Below are positions 1 to 8,429 of a stretch of 64,000 nucleotides of DNA, piece after piece. The DNA comes from Martinezella lusitana (GTDB lineage Bacteria; Pseudomonadota; Alphaproteobacteria; Rhizobiales; Rhizobiaceae). The stretch spans positions 1 through 64,000 of the forward strand of contig NZ_FMAF01000003.1 of the NCBI RefSeq assembly GCF_900094565.1. Direction: 5' to 3'. The notes under the pieces are model-generated. The model was not told the DNA's origin, searched no databases, and worked only from the letters and a program-made list of their open reading frames with translations. Position 1 is the first letter of the stretch. Every line of letters begins with the position of its first letter. The translations under genes were made by a program, and so were the position numbers.

Positions 1-50
1 CTTGTACCTCACAACAGAATGCAGCCGCTGCCAACGCAGATACGCAGTTA

Positions 51-311
51 GTGCGGGTAACGCATCCGTTTCATCCTTTATTCCCACGGCAGTTGCCGTG
101 CGTCGGCAAGCGCTACAACCGGCATGGTGAACGCCTTTTGCTGCAGACCGAGGACGCCACTGTTTGGTCGGTTCCTCCGCAATGGACTGATCTTGTGAGC
201 TTGGATCCTGAGGTCGTCATGAGCAACGGACGATCGCTCTTGCGGGTGGTCGACTTAATGGAGTTGGCCACTCTGGTGAAGCGCCTTTCGAGCAAATCGG
301 AGCCGCGCTGA
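51..311 (+). CDS. DUF5372-like small protein of a recombinase element
   Basis: An 86-residue product if the GTG at 51 is the start. The same frame stays open to the first base of the window, so the gene may begin further left. The N-terminal VTHPFHPL segment followed by a short beta-rich body and a C-terminal helix matches my memory of the DUF5372 family, small proteins of unknown function that travel with serine recombinases in rhizobia. It lies about 200 bases ahead of an HTH protein and then the recombinase, all on the same strand, which supports membership of one mobile module. No catalytic motif is visible. The family name is from recognition only. Confidence 0.6.
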   Translation: MRVTHPFHPLFPRQLPCVGKRYNRHGERLLLQTEDATVWSVPPQWTDLVSLDPEVVMSNGRSLLRVVDLMELATLVKRLSSKSEPR

Positions 312-505
312 CGTGCGGAAGTGTAAGGATAAATATGCCGCATTTGTAAAGTGGATTATGCCGCAAGAGGTCGCCTTTATGAGAGGTTACGCCTGCAAAT
401 ACAAGCTATCACGTCAAATAGACTATAAGCATCGTCTTGACGAGGTAGCAAAATGCGTCATAATTAGCATTACGCTAACGCCGCTTCATGTCCTCGGAGC
501 CATTG

Positions 506-967
506 ATGTCTGCGAAGTACGACAGCAAGCGCACAAAGACGGATGTCCTCATCGAAGAGGGCACGTTCAATCCCACCCCCGAGAAGGTGCGCGATCCAAA
601 GTTTCGGGGCAGCGAGTTCTTCGATCCGCACGACGCCGTGCAGGTCAAATACGAGATGCTGCGTCGCGTCTCCATCGACAAGGTGTCGGTGACGGAGGCC
701 TCCGACGAGTACGGTGTTTCCAGGCCAACCTACTACCAGGCCAAGGTGAACTTCGACATGGCCGGGATTACCGGATTGGTGCCGACAAAGCCGGGCCCCC
801 GCGGTCCCCACAAGATCGACGACAAAATCCTGGCATTTCTGCAGGCGCAGCTCGCCCCAGGAGAACCCGTTCGCGCCCGGGAACTGGCCAAGCTGCTCCG
901 CCAGGAACTCGATATCGAGCTTCATCCCAGATCGATCGAGCGGGCTCTAAAAAAAAGCAGCAGGTAA
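506..967 (+). CDS. Helix-turn-helix accessory protein of the recombinase module
   Basis: The protein has 153 residues from the ATG at 506, chosen because CGGAG lies seven bases upstream; an in-frame ATG at 488 has no ribosome site. A helix-turn-helix is visible in the middle (VSVTEASDEYGVSRPTYYQA), followed by a proline-rich linker and a second winged-helix-like part (ARELAKLLRQELDIELHPRSIERAL). It resembles the first half of an IS481/IS630-type DNA-binding region without any DDE domain. It sits 292 bases ahead of the serine recombinase and probably helps recognise DNA or regulate the element. The precise role is unknown. Confidence 0.65.
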   Translation: MSAKYDSKRTKTDVLIEEGTFNPTPEKVRDPKFRGSEFFDPHDAVQVKYEMLRRVSIDKVSVTEASDEYGVSRPTYYQAKVNFDMAGITGLVPTKPGPRGPHKIDDKILAFLQAQLAPGEPVRARELAKLLRQELDIELHPRSIERALKKSSR

Positions 968-1259
968 ACATTGCCGCGACGGTGGCATGCCCGATCCAAC
1001 CGTCGACCATCGCGTCCCAGTACGAGATATTGCGCAAGGCTGCTTTCGGCGCAGCGCTGCCGCTTATGGCTCGTAGCGGCCTGATGCTCTTTCTGCGCCG
1101 GGGCATGTGGGGATGGGCTCAGGCGCTGACAGCAACAGCAAGCACCCCGCGAGAGCAGATTTACCCATCGTCAATTGCTTGGCCGCTGCACGGCGGGCAC
1201 AGCGCCGTTGTTCACGTCCTTGCGACAATCGCCATGAGCATCAACGATCGGAGATCACC

Positions 1260-3377
1260 ATGAATGTACATCTCAAAGTCCAGCCTCATCACCTCGAACG
1301 CGGCGCCTACCTGTACATCCGCCAGTCTTCAATGCGGCAAGTCGTTGAGAACGTCGAGAGCGCCAGGCGGCAATATGCGCTTCGGGGACGCGCTGTCGCC
1401 CTCGGCTGGCGCGACGAGCAGATTATCGTCATCGACAACGATCAAGGAGAGTCCGGTGCATCGGCGGCGTGGCGCGAAGGGTTTCAGCGGCTGGTCAGCG
1501 ATGTCGGCATGGGGCATGCCGGGATCGTCATGGGCCTGGAGGTCTCCCGTCTGGCGCGCAACAATGCCGACTGGCAGCGTCTGCTGGAGATCTGCGCCCT
1601 TGCCGACACCCTGATCCTCGACGAGGACGGCGTCTATGATCCGGCAAGTTTCAACGACCGGCTCCTGCTCGGCCTGAAGGGAACAATGAGTGAGGCCGAG
1701 CTGCATGTGATCAAAGCCCGGCTACGCGGCGGCATTCTCAATAAGGTGCGGCGCGGTGAGTTTCGTTGCCTCCTGCCGACCGGGCTGGTCTATGACCATT
1801 TCGGCAATGTGACTCTTGATCCAGACATGCAAGTCAGAGAAACGATCATTCATTTCTTTGAGATGTTCTCTCGCCTCGGGTCCGCCTCCCAGACCGTCAA
1901 GGTCTTTCGCAATGAAGGCCTATTGTTTCCATCGCGCCTACACAACGGCGACACGCTGTTTCGGCCGCTCACCGCATCGACGGCGATGCGTGTCCTGAAC
2001 AATCCTCGCTACGCTGGCGCCTATACCTATGGCCGACGACAGTTTCGACGCACCATCGACGGCAAAAAGACTCTGCGTGCGCGCGACATTGATGACTGGC
2101 CGGCCTGCATTCCCGATGCTCATCCCGGCTATATCAGCTGGGAGCGACATCAGGAGAATCTGAAGATCCTCAAGGCGAATGGCCGTGGATTTGAAGCGGC
2201 ACGAGCTTCAATCCCAAGGGAGGGACCGGCACTGCTGCAAGGCCGGGCCGTGTGTGGGCAGTGCGGCAGCCATCTTAGGGTTCGCTATGCGGCGCGGCGT
2301 GGCCGGCAGGAAGCCTGGTACATTTGTAATCGTGCCCGCATTTATCGTGGGGAGCCTATGTGTCAGTCGATCGCCGGGCCTCCCGTCGATGAAGCCATCG
2401 GTATGCTGATTGCTGAGCAGATGACGCCGGCGGCCGTCGAACTCGCTCTCGAAGTCCGCAAGGAGATCCAAGCCCGGCATGAAGAAGCAGACCGGCTGCG
2501 CTGTCGCGCAATCGAACGCGCCCAAACGGAAGCCGGGCTCGCTCAGCGCCGCTTCATGCTTGTCGATCCTAGTAACCGCCTCGTCGCCGACACGCTCGAA
2601 GGTGAATGGAACGAGAAGCTTCGCACGCTGGCCAGTGCCCGCGAAGAGCGCGAACGTGGCCGAGAGCACGATCAATTCATCCTCGATAAAGCTGTCCACG
2701 AACGGTTAGTCGCGATGACGGCCGACTTCAACCAGCTCTGGAAAGATCCGGATACCCCAAGCCGCGAACGCAAGCGATTGCTGGCCCACATCATTGAGGA
2801 TGTCACTCTCTTAAAGTTGCCAGCGGAAGGAACCACCAAGCTTCACGTTCGCTTCAAGGGCGGCAAAATCCAGACGCTCACCACCATCAGCCCAAAATCC
2901 TCTCCTCAGCAGATCAAGACAAAGCCCAGTATCATTGAACTGGTCGATAGGCTTCTCGACGATTACATTTATCCCGAGATCGCCGAGATTCTAAACGAGC
3001 AGGGACATCGCCCAGGTGGAACCGCACGTCGCGGCTGCCAGGACGCCCGCTTTACACCCCTCAAAGTCGCCTATCTCATCCACGAATATAAGCTGCGATC
3101 ACGATATGATCGACTGCGACAGCGGGGAATGCTGACAAGACAGGAAGCGGCAGCGCATCTCAATATCAGCGAGCAAACCGTCGCCAGATGGGCCAAATTT
3201 GGCCTCATCACCAGACATGCCTATAACGGGCACTATAGCCTGTACGAAATCGCCGATGGAGACCTGCCGCAAAAGCAATGCAGCCGATGGAATCCACTCG
3301 AAGATCGCGCTGCTGCGTATCGACAAATGCAAACTGAGCCAAGAACATCAACTGGCGAGGAAAGAGGTGTAGTATGA
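1260..3377 (+). CDS. Large serine recombinase
   Basis: This 705-residue site-specific recombinase would insert or excise the surrounding element through a phosphoserine intermediate. The start is the ATG at 1260, with GGAG at 1250-1253; an upstream in-frame ATG at 1107 adds 51 residues with no family resemblance. The resolvase domain covers about residues 15-170, with the catalytic serine in YIRQSS (Ser23) and the EVSRLARN motif near 94-101. A recombinase domain follows (about 190-310), then a zinc ribbon with Cys332, Cys335, Cys356 and Cys368, then a charged coiled coil (about 395-470). A MerR-like HTH (MLTRQEAAAHLNISEQTVAR) lies near 624-643. The C-terminal HTH is an extra over most large serine recombinases. 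The gene ends 13 bases before interrupted IS66 sequence. Confidence 0.9.
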   Translation: MNVHLKVQPHHLERGAYLYIRQSSMRQVVENVESARRQYALRGRAVALGWRDEQIIVIDNDQGESGASAAWREGFQRLVSDVGMGHAGIVMGLEVSRLARNNADWQRLLEICALADTLILDEDGVYDPASFNDRLLLGLKGTMSEAELHVIKARLRGGILNKVRRGEFRCLLPTGLVYDHFGNVTLDPDMQVRETIIHFFEMFSRLGSASQTVKVFRNEGLLFPSRLHNGDTLFRPLTASTAMRVLNNPRYAGAYTYGRRQFRRTIDGKKTLRARDIDDWPACIPDAHPGYISWERHQENLKILKANGRGFEAARASIPREGPALLQGRAVCGQCGSHLRVRYAARRGRQEAWYICNRARIYRGEPMCQSIAGPPVDEAIGMLIAEQMTPAAVELALEVRKEIQARHEEADRLRCRAIERAQTEAGLAQRRFMLVDPSNRLVADTLEGEWNEKLRTLASAREERERGREHDQFILDKAVHERLVAMTADFNQLWKDPDTPSRERKRLLAHIIEDVTLLKLPAEGTTKLHVRFKGGKIQTLTTISPKSSPQQIKTKPSIIELVDRLLDDYIYPEIAEILNEQGHRPGGTARRGCQDARFTPLKVAYLIHEYKLRSRYDRLRQRGMLTRQEAAAHLNISEQTVARWAKFGLITRHAYNGHYSLYEIADGDLPQKQCSRWNPLEDRAAAYRQMQTEPRTSTGEERGVV

Positions 3378-3389
3378 ACGCCGATCGTT

Positions 3390-3584
3390 CGCATAGAGGC
3401 AAACGCCCGAGCCATCCCACCAAACGATCTTGACCCGGTCCGCTCTCTTGGCCCGAAAGACATAGAGTGCACCGTTGAACGGATCACTGCCGGCATCCCG
3501 CACCAGCGAAAGCAGGCTGTCCGGACCCTTGCGAAAGTCGATCGGATGGCTCGCGAGAAAGACCTTCACGCCTGACGGGATCAT
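3390..3584 (-). pseudogene. tnpB: IS66 TnpB (Orf2), truncated at its C-terminus
   Basis: The first 65 codons are a clear IS66 Orf2: it opens MIPSGVKVFLASHPIDFRKG and reaches WWDGSGVCLYA. A full TnpB runs to about 115 residues; here the frame leaves the family after GVCLYA and reads 13 unrelated residues into the recombinase element before a stop at 3348. TnpB is an accessory protein of IS66 transposition. The start codon overlaps the stop of tnpA (ATGA), as is usual in IS66. The copy is broken by insertion and is presumably non-functional. Confidence 0.85.
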
Positions 3585-3967
3585 GCCGAGCGCACCGCTC
3601 GGATCACCCGCTGCAGATGGCCGTCGTCGATATCTGCGTCAGCCCGGATAACGATATCGCCGATGACAAGCTCGATCATCGAACGTCTGCCAATCGATCT
3701 GGTTTCTGTCTGAACAGCCCGATCTCGCGAGACCGATCGCTGTCCGTCTCGCGCATCACGGCGCCAGCCAAATAGTTGTGAGGGATGTATGCCGATGCGA
3801 TGCGCAATTGCCGACACGCTCGCGCCAGGCTCCATTGCCTCGGCCACAGCCCGCGCCTTAAAATCATCGGACCAGCGCCGCCGAAATTGTCGCGGAGCAC
3901 CCTCGAGCCGTTCCGGAACAGCCTCGATCATATGGAAGTTTCTAGTTCCAGAGCTAGGCGCAGACAT
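3581..3967 (-). CDS. tnpA: IS66 TnpA (Orf1)
   Basis: This 128-residue protein has an N-terminal helix-turn-helix of the transposase IS3/IS66 type (RRRWSDDFKARAVAEAM, then VSAIAHRIGIHPSQLFGWRR), at about residues 29-70. In IS66 elements this is the first of three genes (tnpA, tnpB, tnpC) and is thought to bind DNA. Its stop overlaps the start of tnpB. The gene looks intact, but with tnpB interrupted and the large tnpC absent from the window, the element cannot move by itself. Confidence 0.85.
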   Translation of the reverse strand: MSAPSSGTRNFHMIEAVPERLEGAPRQFRRRWSDDFKARAVAEAMEPGASVSAIAHRIGIHPSQLFGWRRDARDGQRSVSRDRAVQTETRSIGRRSMIELVIGDIVIRADADIDDGHLQRVIRAVRSA

Positions 3968-4207
3968 AGAAGCTCACAATTCGTGAATTCGTCTATCTGC
4001 ATTACCGGGATCAAGGCTATCGACGCCAGATGGGGTCTGCTTGCCGCTTACTGCCAAACTTCCCCGCTCCGCATTTAAAAACGGCGGCATTCGGCGGAGA
4101 AAAGTTCGTATTCTCTGGATGGTAAAGATGGCCGACGAACAGGCAGCACCGGCGGGGAGGCCGATGCTGCGCTGTGATTGTCCTTTGACGATCAGGACGC
4201 TTTGCGC

Positions 4208-4957
4208 TTACCGGTGACGGGCCTCGTAGAGCGCGACCGCGTCGGCACCGCCCGGAAACTGAAGGCGACCTGTTGTGTCGTGGGCTGCATCCCATATGGC
4301 CGCGGCGACATCCGTTTCCTTCGTCGTCATGGCGGGGTGCGCAAATTCCGCGAAGATCGGCGTCGCGAAGCCGGCATAGGCCGGCGGGATCAGATCCTCG
4401 ATCCGCACATCCGTATTCTGTGCGAAACGCGTCGTCGGGGCATAGCCGGGCTCGACCAGTCTGGCGCCGACATTGAAATAGCCAAGTTCATGCGCGAGCG
4501 AGCCGGTAAAACCCTCGATCGCCTGCTTGCTCGCGGTATAGGCCGCCGCCAGCGGCATGGCGGCGAGCGTCACGCTCGAGGTCACGTTGACGATCACGCC
4601 GGACCGGCGTTCACGCATCTGCGGTATGACGGCCTGGCACATAGCCATGACGCCGAACGTGTTGGTGGCGAAGACCTTGCGGATGTGCGCCATCGGCGTC
4701 GCCTCGAACGCGCCTACAACACCGATGCCGGCATTGTTGACCAGCACGTCAATGGGGCCGGCGGCCGCGACGGTGGCGGCGATGCTCTCGTCGCTTGTGA
4801 CATCGAGCCGCAGAATGCGCAGCCGGGCCGAGGCAGGGAAGAGGCTTGCGTCGGGGCGGCGCATCGTGGCGATCACATTCCAGCCCTTGTCGAGGAAATG
4901 GCGTGCCGTCTCCAGGCCGTAGCCAGAGGATGTGCCGGTGATCAGGATCGTTTGCAT
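4208..4957 (-). CDS. Short-chain dehydrogenase/reductase (SDR)
   Basis: A 249-residue classical SDR. The nucleotide-binding motif TGTSSGYG is near residue 8, the NNAG motif near 85, and the catalytic Tyr and Lys are in YTASK near 145-149; a Ser lies upstream in NVTSS. It should be an NAD(P)-dependent oxidoreductase of the cytoplasm; the substrate is unknown. The start is the ATG at 4957 because GGAGGT lies just ahead; a start four codons earlier would bury that site inside the gene. It lies 123 bases downstream of an AraC regulator in the same direction, which probably controls it. Confidence 0.85.
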   Translation of the reverse strand: MQTILITGTSSGYGLETARHFLDKGWNVIATMRRPDASLFPASARLRILRLDVTSDESIAATVAAAGPIDVLVNNAGIGVVGAFEATPMAHIRKVFATNTFGVMAMCQAVIPQMRERRSGVIVNVTSSVTLAAMPLAAAYTASKQAIEGFTGSLAHELGYFNVGARLVEPGYAPTTRFAQNTDVRIEDLIPPAYAGFATPIFAEFAHPAMTTKETDVAAAIWDAAHDTTGRLQFPGGADAVALYEARHR

Positions 4958-5080
4958 GGGAACCTCCATTCGTTTCGGATGGTTCCTTGATAGCGCCGAT
5001 CATCTGGACGAACTATAATTTATTATCCATTTATATTGTTCAATCGTCCAGGTCGGCAATAAACTCGCCCGCGCTTGATC

Positions 5081-5995
5081 TCAGGCGTGGCCGACGCTGC
5101 CATTCATCCGGGCAAATCTTCCTGGCGGGCAGCCAAGCCGCTTGCGGAACGCCGTGCTGAAGGCGCTGGCAGAATCGTAGCCGATGTCGTCGGCGATCCG
5201 GTCGAGCGTCTTTGCACCGCGCAGCAAGGCATCCTTGGCCAGCGCCATCCGCCAGCGGACGAGATATTCGATCGGACCGCAGCCGAGCACCGCACCAAAG
5301 CGCGCGGCAAAGGCGGAACGCGATTGGCCGGCGATTCGGGCAAGGCCTGCAACTGTCCAGTCTGCGCGCACATCGGCATGCATCGCCGCAAGCACGCGCG
5401 CGAGCGCCGGATCGCGCATGCCATGCAGCAGACCAGCGCGGTCTTCGCCCATAGTGGTTCCCTGCGAGCGAAGCGCCTCGATGAGAAGAACTTCAAGCAT
5501 GCGCTGGAGGATCATATCCTTGCCCGGCTCGTCGCCACGGCACTCCTCGGCGATGAGATCGATCAGCCGTCCGAGCCGAGCCGATCGCTCTTCTGATGGC
5601 GGAACATGGATCATGCGCGGCAACAGGGCGAGCAGCAGCGGCGCATTCGCCGCCTCGATACGAAACGTGCCGCCCAGCGCTATGAAATCCGCTTCACCCT
5701 CCTGCTCGCCATGGCGCACGGGCACATCCATCGGGTCTGTCGGTGTCCCGCCCAGGCCGGGACGACTGCTCAAGGTAAAGGCGGGGGTCGAGGGCAGCAG
5801 CAGAAATGCTCCCGTTTCCAGCTTCAAGGGCTCTTCGCCTTCAAATGCAATCCAGCATTCGCCCTTGAGAATCATCGTAAAGCCGGGGGCGTCATGCGCG
5901 GCATAGCGTACGGCCCAGGTGCCCCCGCCAGAAATGGGCTTCGAGATGGCCGTGTTCGGCCGAAGCAGGGCAATCACATCGCTGAGCGGGTCCAC
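5081..5995 (-). CDS. AraC family transcriptional regulator with cupin sensor domain
   Basis: A 304-residue protein with a GTG start. Residues about 5-190 form an AraC-binding/cupin-type ligand domain of the kind seen in many regulators beginning MDPLSDV. Residues about 205-300 carry the two helix-turn-helix motifs of AraC proteins (VAGLARIAGQSRSAFAARF, then LDRIADDIGYDSASAFSTAF). It precedes the SDR gene on the same strand and most likely activates it in response to a small molecule. The intergenic DNA on both sides (about 5010-5045 and 6000-6035) is very AT-rich compared with the neighbourhood, as expected for promoters. Confidence 0.88.
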   Translation of the reverse strand: MDPLSDVIALLRPNTAISKPISGGGTWAVRYAAHDAPGFTMILKGECWIAFEGEEPLKLETGAFLLLPSTPAFTLSSRPGLGGTPTDPMDVPVRHGEQEGEADFIALGGTFRIEAANAPLLLALLPRMIHVPPSEERSARLGRLIDLIAEECRGDEPGKDMILQRMLEVLLIEALRSQGTTMGEDRAGLLHGMRDPALARVLAAMHADVRADWTVAGLARIAGQSRSAFAARFGAVLGCGPIEYLVRWRMALAKDALLRGAKTLDRIADDIGYDSASAFSTAFRKRLGCPPGRFARMNGSVGHA

Positions 5996-6075
5996 GTGGA
6001 TGATCCATATAATATCGAGACAATTAATTATGGATCGTCCGAAGTGGCAAGTCCAGTGCCTGACGGCGGGCCTGG

Positions 6076-6831
6076 CTACAGCTTGCGATAGGCAAACATG
6101 CTCGTCTCATAAGGGAAGGAAATGTCACCGCCCTTTGAGAGTTCAGGGGTTCGCGCGATCAGCGCCCTTACCTGCTTTTCGACTTCCGCCTGTTTCTGCT
6201 GAGGCAAGGCCGCGATGAAGCTGACGGATAATGTCCGTTTGACAATGACCTGTTCTGCCGCTCCAACATGTGCGTTGCGGGCATGGCGCTCATCGATGAA
6301 CTCAAATCCAGGTGCGGGAAAGACACGGCGCCATTCCCCCGTCACATAGCGGGGCGTATTTCCCTCCCACTCATCCGTGATGGCGGACAGTTCAGCGACC
6401 CATGGCACGGTCTCGTCCCGCCCATTCCAAATGAGCCCCAGCACGCCGCCCGGCGCGAGAATCCGCCTGATCTCCTGCAAGGCGGCTGCGTTTGCGAACC
6501 AGTGGAATGCCTGCGCGCAGACGACGGCATCAACGGATGCGTCTGGCAAGGGGATAGCTTCCGCCGAACCGGCCAGAGCCTGGACCTCCGGAAAGTCGGC
6601 CGTAAATTGCTCGCGCATGGCATCGATAGGCTCAACCGCAACGAGGGTTCCTCCGCATTGCCGCAGCAAGGGCATGAACTTTCCTGTGCCGGCACCCAAT
6701 TCCAGAACTTTCCGGCCGGGTCCGACACCCACGATGCCGCGCAACCAGTCCAGCGCCTCGGGCGGATAGCCTGGTCGCCCGCCGACATAGGCCGCAGCAC
6801 CGGTCTTGTAGCCTTCAGATGATGTATGCAT
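6076..6831 (-). CDS. Class I SAM-dependent methyltransferase
   Basis: The product has 251 residues. The SAM-binding motif I (VLELGAGTGK) is near residues 41-50, the acidic end of strand beta-2 (VAVEPI) near 64-69, and motif IV appears as VDAVVCAQAFHW. This is the UbiE/Methyltransf_11 type fold, acting on an unknown small molecule. The start ATG at 6831 gives the usual family N-terminus (TGAAAYVGGRPGYP). It follows no gene closely enough to suggest an operon. Confidence 0.85.
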   Translation of the reverse strand: MHTSSEGYKTGAAAYVGGRPGYPPEALDWLRGIVGVGPGRKVLELGAGTGKFMPLLRQCGGTLVAVEPIDAMREQFTADFPEVQALAGSAEAIPLPDASVDAVVCAQAFHWFANAAALQEIRRILAPGGVLGLIWNGRDETVPWVAELSAITDEWEGNTPRYVTGEWRRVFPAPGFEFIDERHARNAHVGAAEQVIVKRTLSVSFIAALPQQKQAEVEKQVRALIARTPELSKGGDISFPYETSMFAYRKL

Positions 6832-7358
6832 TGCGATGGTCCTTGCTTGGTGGGATTTTGCCTGATCGTCAAGGCGAGTTGCATTTAGGCGGGCTTAGAG
6901 AGCTATGGCGTAGACGTAGTTATCATCATCACCCGGCGCGGTGCGCCAATAATTTCCTAATGCATTGAAAGCTCAAAACAGCTTAGCTTCCTAGACCTTG
7001 GAATGGCCCGCTACTTCACATGGCTAGAGCACAAAGGTTGGACACATTAGATGGTAGGAAGGTCTCGATGGGGTGCGTCAGCCGGACTCGCCCTTAACGA
7101 TCATTCCAATTGGTTAACACACCCATCTTGTGAAACGCGCGGCGATGTCCCACATTCGCCGCCCTCTAATGCTAATGCCGTACATCATGGTTGGTTGAAG
7201 GCATGAAGGCAACACCGAGTGCATTCTTTGGCGCTTGCCCATCCAGCACCCTAAAAGAAGTGTTCGCGACACCAAACTGGACCATGACCAGCAATCATTG
7301 CTAAACTCCCCTCGACGCCGACAGCCTCCCCCAATAACAAATCCCAGGCAGACCCCTC
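6832..7358. other. Intergenic region without a recognisable gene
   Basis: 527 bases with no convincing coding frame on either strand. Base composition is mixed and lower in GC than the flanks. It must hold the promoter of the methyltransferase (left) and of the cupin gene (right). A stretch around 7020-7115 looks like it might be decayed coding DNA, but I could not assign it. No repeat or RNA structure stood out. Confidence 0.4.
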
Positions 7359-7820
7359 ATGCCGAAGATCGACATTGCAGCCATAGCGAAACACAAAGGC
7401 GCCCGCTACCCCGCCCCATTCAACGCCCCCTGTGCCGAGCGCGTGCGGCAGCGGCTGGGCGAGGCCGGCGGCCTTACGGATTTCGGGGTCAATCTCATGC
7501 GGTTGCCGCCCGGCAATTGGTCGAGCCAGCGGCATTGGCATTCGGAGGAGGACGAATTCGTCTATGTGCTGGAGGGCGAGCTGACGTTGATCGAGGATGA
7601 GGGCGAGACGGTGCTGCGCGCCGGCGATTGCGCCGCCTTCCCGAAAGGCTCCGGAAACGGCCATCACATGATCAACAAGTCGGACACGACGGCGGTTTAT
7701 CTCGAAGCCGGCGCGCGCTCGCCGACCGACCTCATCACCTGCTCCGACATCGACATGATGAGCTCCAGCACCGACGGCCGGTTCGTGCACAAGGATGGCA
7801 TGCCCTATCCCGACGGCTAG
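7359..7820 (+). CDS. Cupin domain protein
   Basis: A 153-residue single-domain cupin. The first cupin motif is visible as HWHSEEDEFVYVLEGE near residues 53-68 (two His and a Glu as metal ligands) and the second as GDCAAFPKGSGNGHHMIN near 90-107. Such proteins bind a divalent metal and serve as sugar isomerases, dioxygenases or sensors; the substrate cannot be told. It stands alone between a methyltransferase and a GNAT gene on the opposite strand. The ribosome site is weak. Confidence 0.82.
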   Translation: MPKIDIAAIAKHKGARYPAPFNAPCAERVRQRLGEAGGLTDFGVNLMRLPPGNWSSQRHWHSEEDEFVYVLEGELTLIEDEGETVLRAGDCAAFPKGSGNGHHMINKSDTTAVYLEAGARSPTDLITCSDIDMMSSSTDGRFVHKDGMPYPDG

Positions 7821-7894
7821 GCCGCGGCGCGCAATGCGGCGACGGCGTGCGCCCGGATGGGAAATAATGACGACATCCTGGCCGTGAGTTCGAT

Positions 7895-8413
7895 CTATTC
7901 GACTATGGCGCTACTCGCGCGGGTCATCCGGCAGGACAAAAGATGCGTCGGCGCGCCATGCAGCATCACTTCCCGCTCGAAGTCGAAACCGCATTTTTCG
8001 AGCACGCGCCGGGAAGCCGCGTTGACGGGTCGAACGAGGCCGATTACTCGCTCGGCAAGCAAGTCGTCGCGCGAAAAGGCCAGAGCCTCCTTCACCAATT
8101 CCGTGGCATAGCCGCGTCCCCAGCAATCGGGATGCAGGTGATAGGAAAGATTGAGCCCCTCGAACTCCTTCGAGACGGTCACGCCACCGAACCCGATCGG
8201 CCGCCCTTCAGCCTCGATCGTCCAGCGTCCAAATCCGTGCACACGCCAGTGCGCCCGGTCACGGGAAAGGCGCCGGGCACTCTCCTCAGGTGAATCCGGC
8301 GTCGGATTCGGTCGATGGGCAACAAGCTCGGGACGGGCAAAAAGTGACGTGACGAAGGCAAGATCCCGGTCTTCCGGCATACGCAAAGACAGACGTTGAG
8401 TGTGCCGCACCAT
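7895..8413 (-). CDS. GNAT family N-acetyltransferase (RimJ/RimL type)
   Basis: A 172-residue protein of the Acetyltransf_3 type. The N-terminal TQRLSLRMPEDRD, the central FGGVTVSKEFEGLNLSYHLH and the acetyl-CoA binding loop CWGRGYATELVKEAL are characteristic, as is the late NAASRRVLEKCGF motif. Members acetylate ribosomal protein N-termini, antibiotics or small amines; the target here is unknown. Its stop is 74 bases past the end of the converging cupin gene. Confidence 0.85.
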   Translation of the reverse strand: MVRHTQRLSLRMPEDRDLAFVTSLFARPELVAHRPNPTPDSPEESARRLSRDRAHWRVHGFGRWTIEAEGRPIGFGGVTVSKEFEGLNLSYHLHPDCWGRGYATELVKEALAFSRDDLLAERVIGLVRPVNAASRRVLEKCGFDFEREVMLHGAPTHLLSCRMTRASSAIVE

Positions 8414-8429
8414 GAAGACCGCCTTCGGG

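Larger units (their letters stand above)
1..3389 (+). mobile_element. Serine-recombinase element, left end outside the window
   Basis: The three plus-strand genes (DUF5372-like, HTH protein, large serine recombinase) end at about 3389, where a truncated IS66 tnpB begins on the other strand. IS66 homology stops abruptly after the conserved GVCLYA residues of TnpB, which places the right junction at about 3377-3390. The left junction and the missing half of tnpB are not in the window. Exact ends and core dinucleotide cannot be fixed from one side. Confidence 0.6.
3390..4051 (-). mobile_element. IS66-family element, interrupted remnant
   Basis: The remnant contains tnpA and the start of tnpB. 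Its outer end is placed at 4051 because the minus strand there reads GTAAGCGGCAAGCAGACCCC (4051 down to 4032); GTAAGCG is the usual IS66 terminus. The tnpA start at 3967 lies 84 bases inside, a normal distance. IS66 makes an 8-bp target duplication, so the adjacent tgccaaac (4052-4059) should recur at the other end, which lies outside the window. Confidence 0.65.

Noticed and set aside
313-1263. A 316-codon frame across the recombinase module
   Set aside because: It overlaps the HTH gene in another frame and its translation is Arg-rich with no domain.
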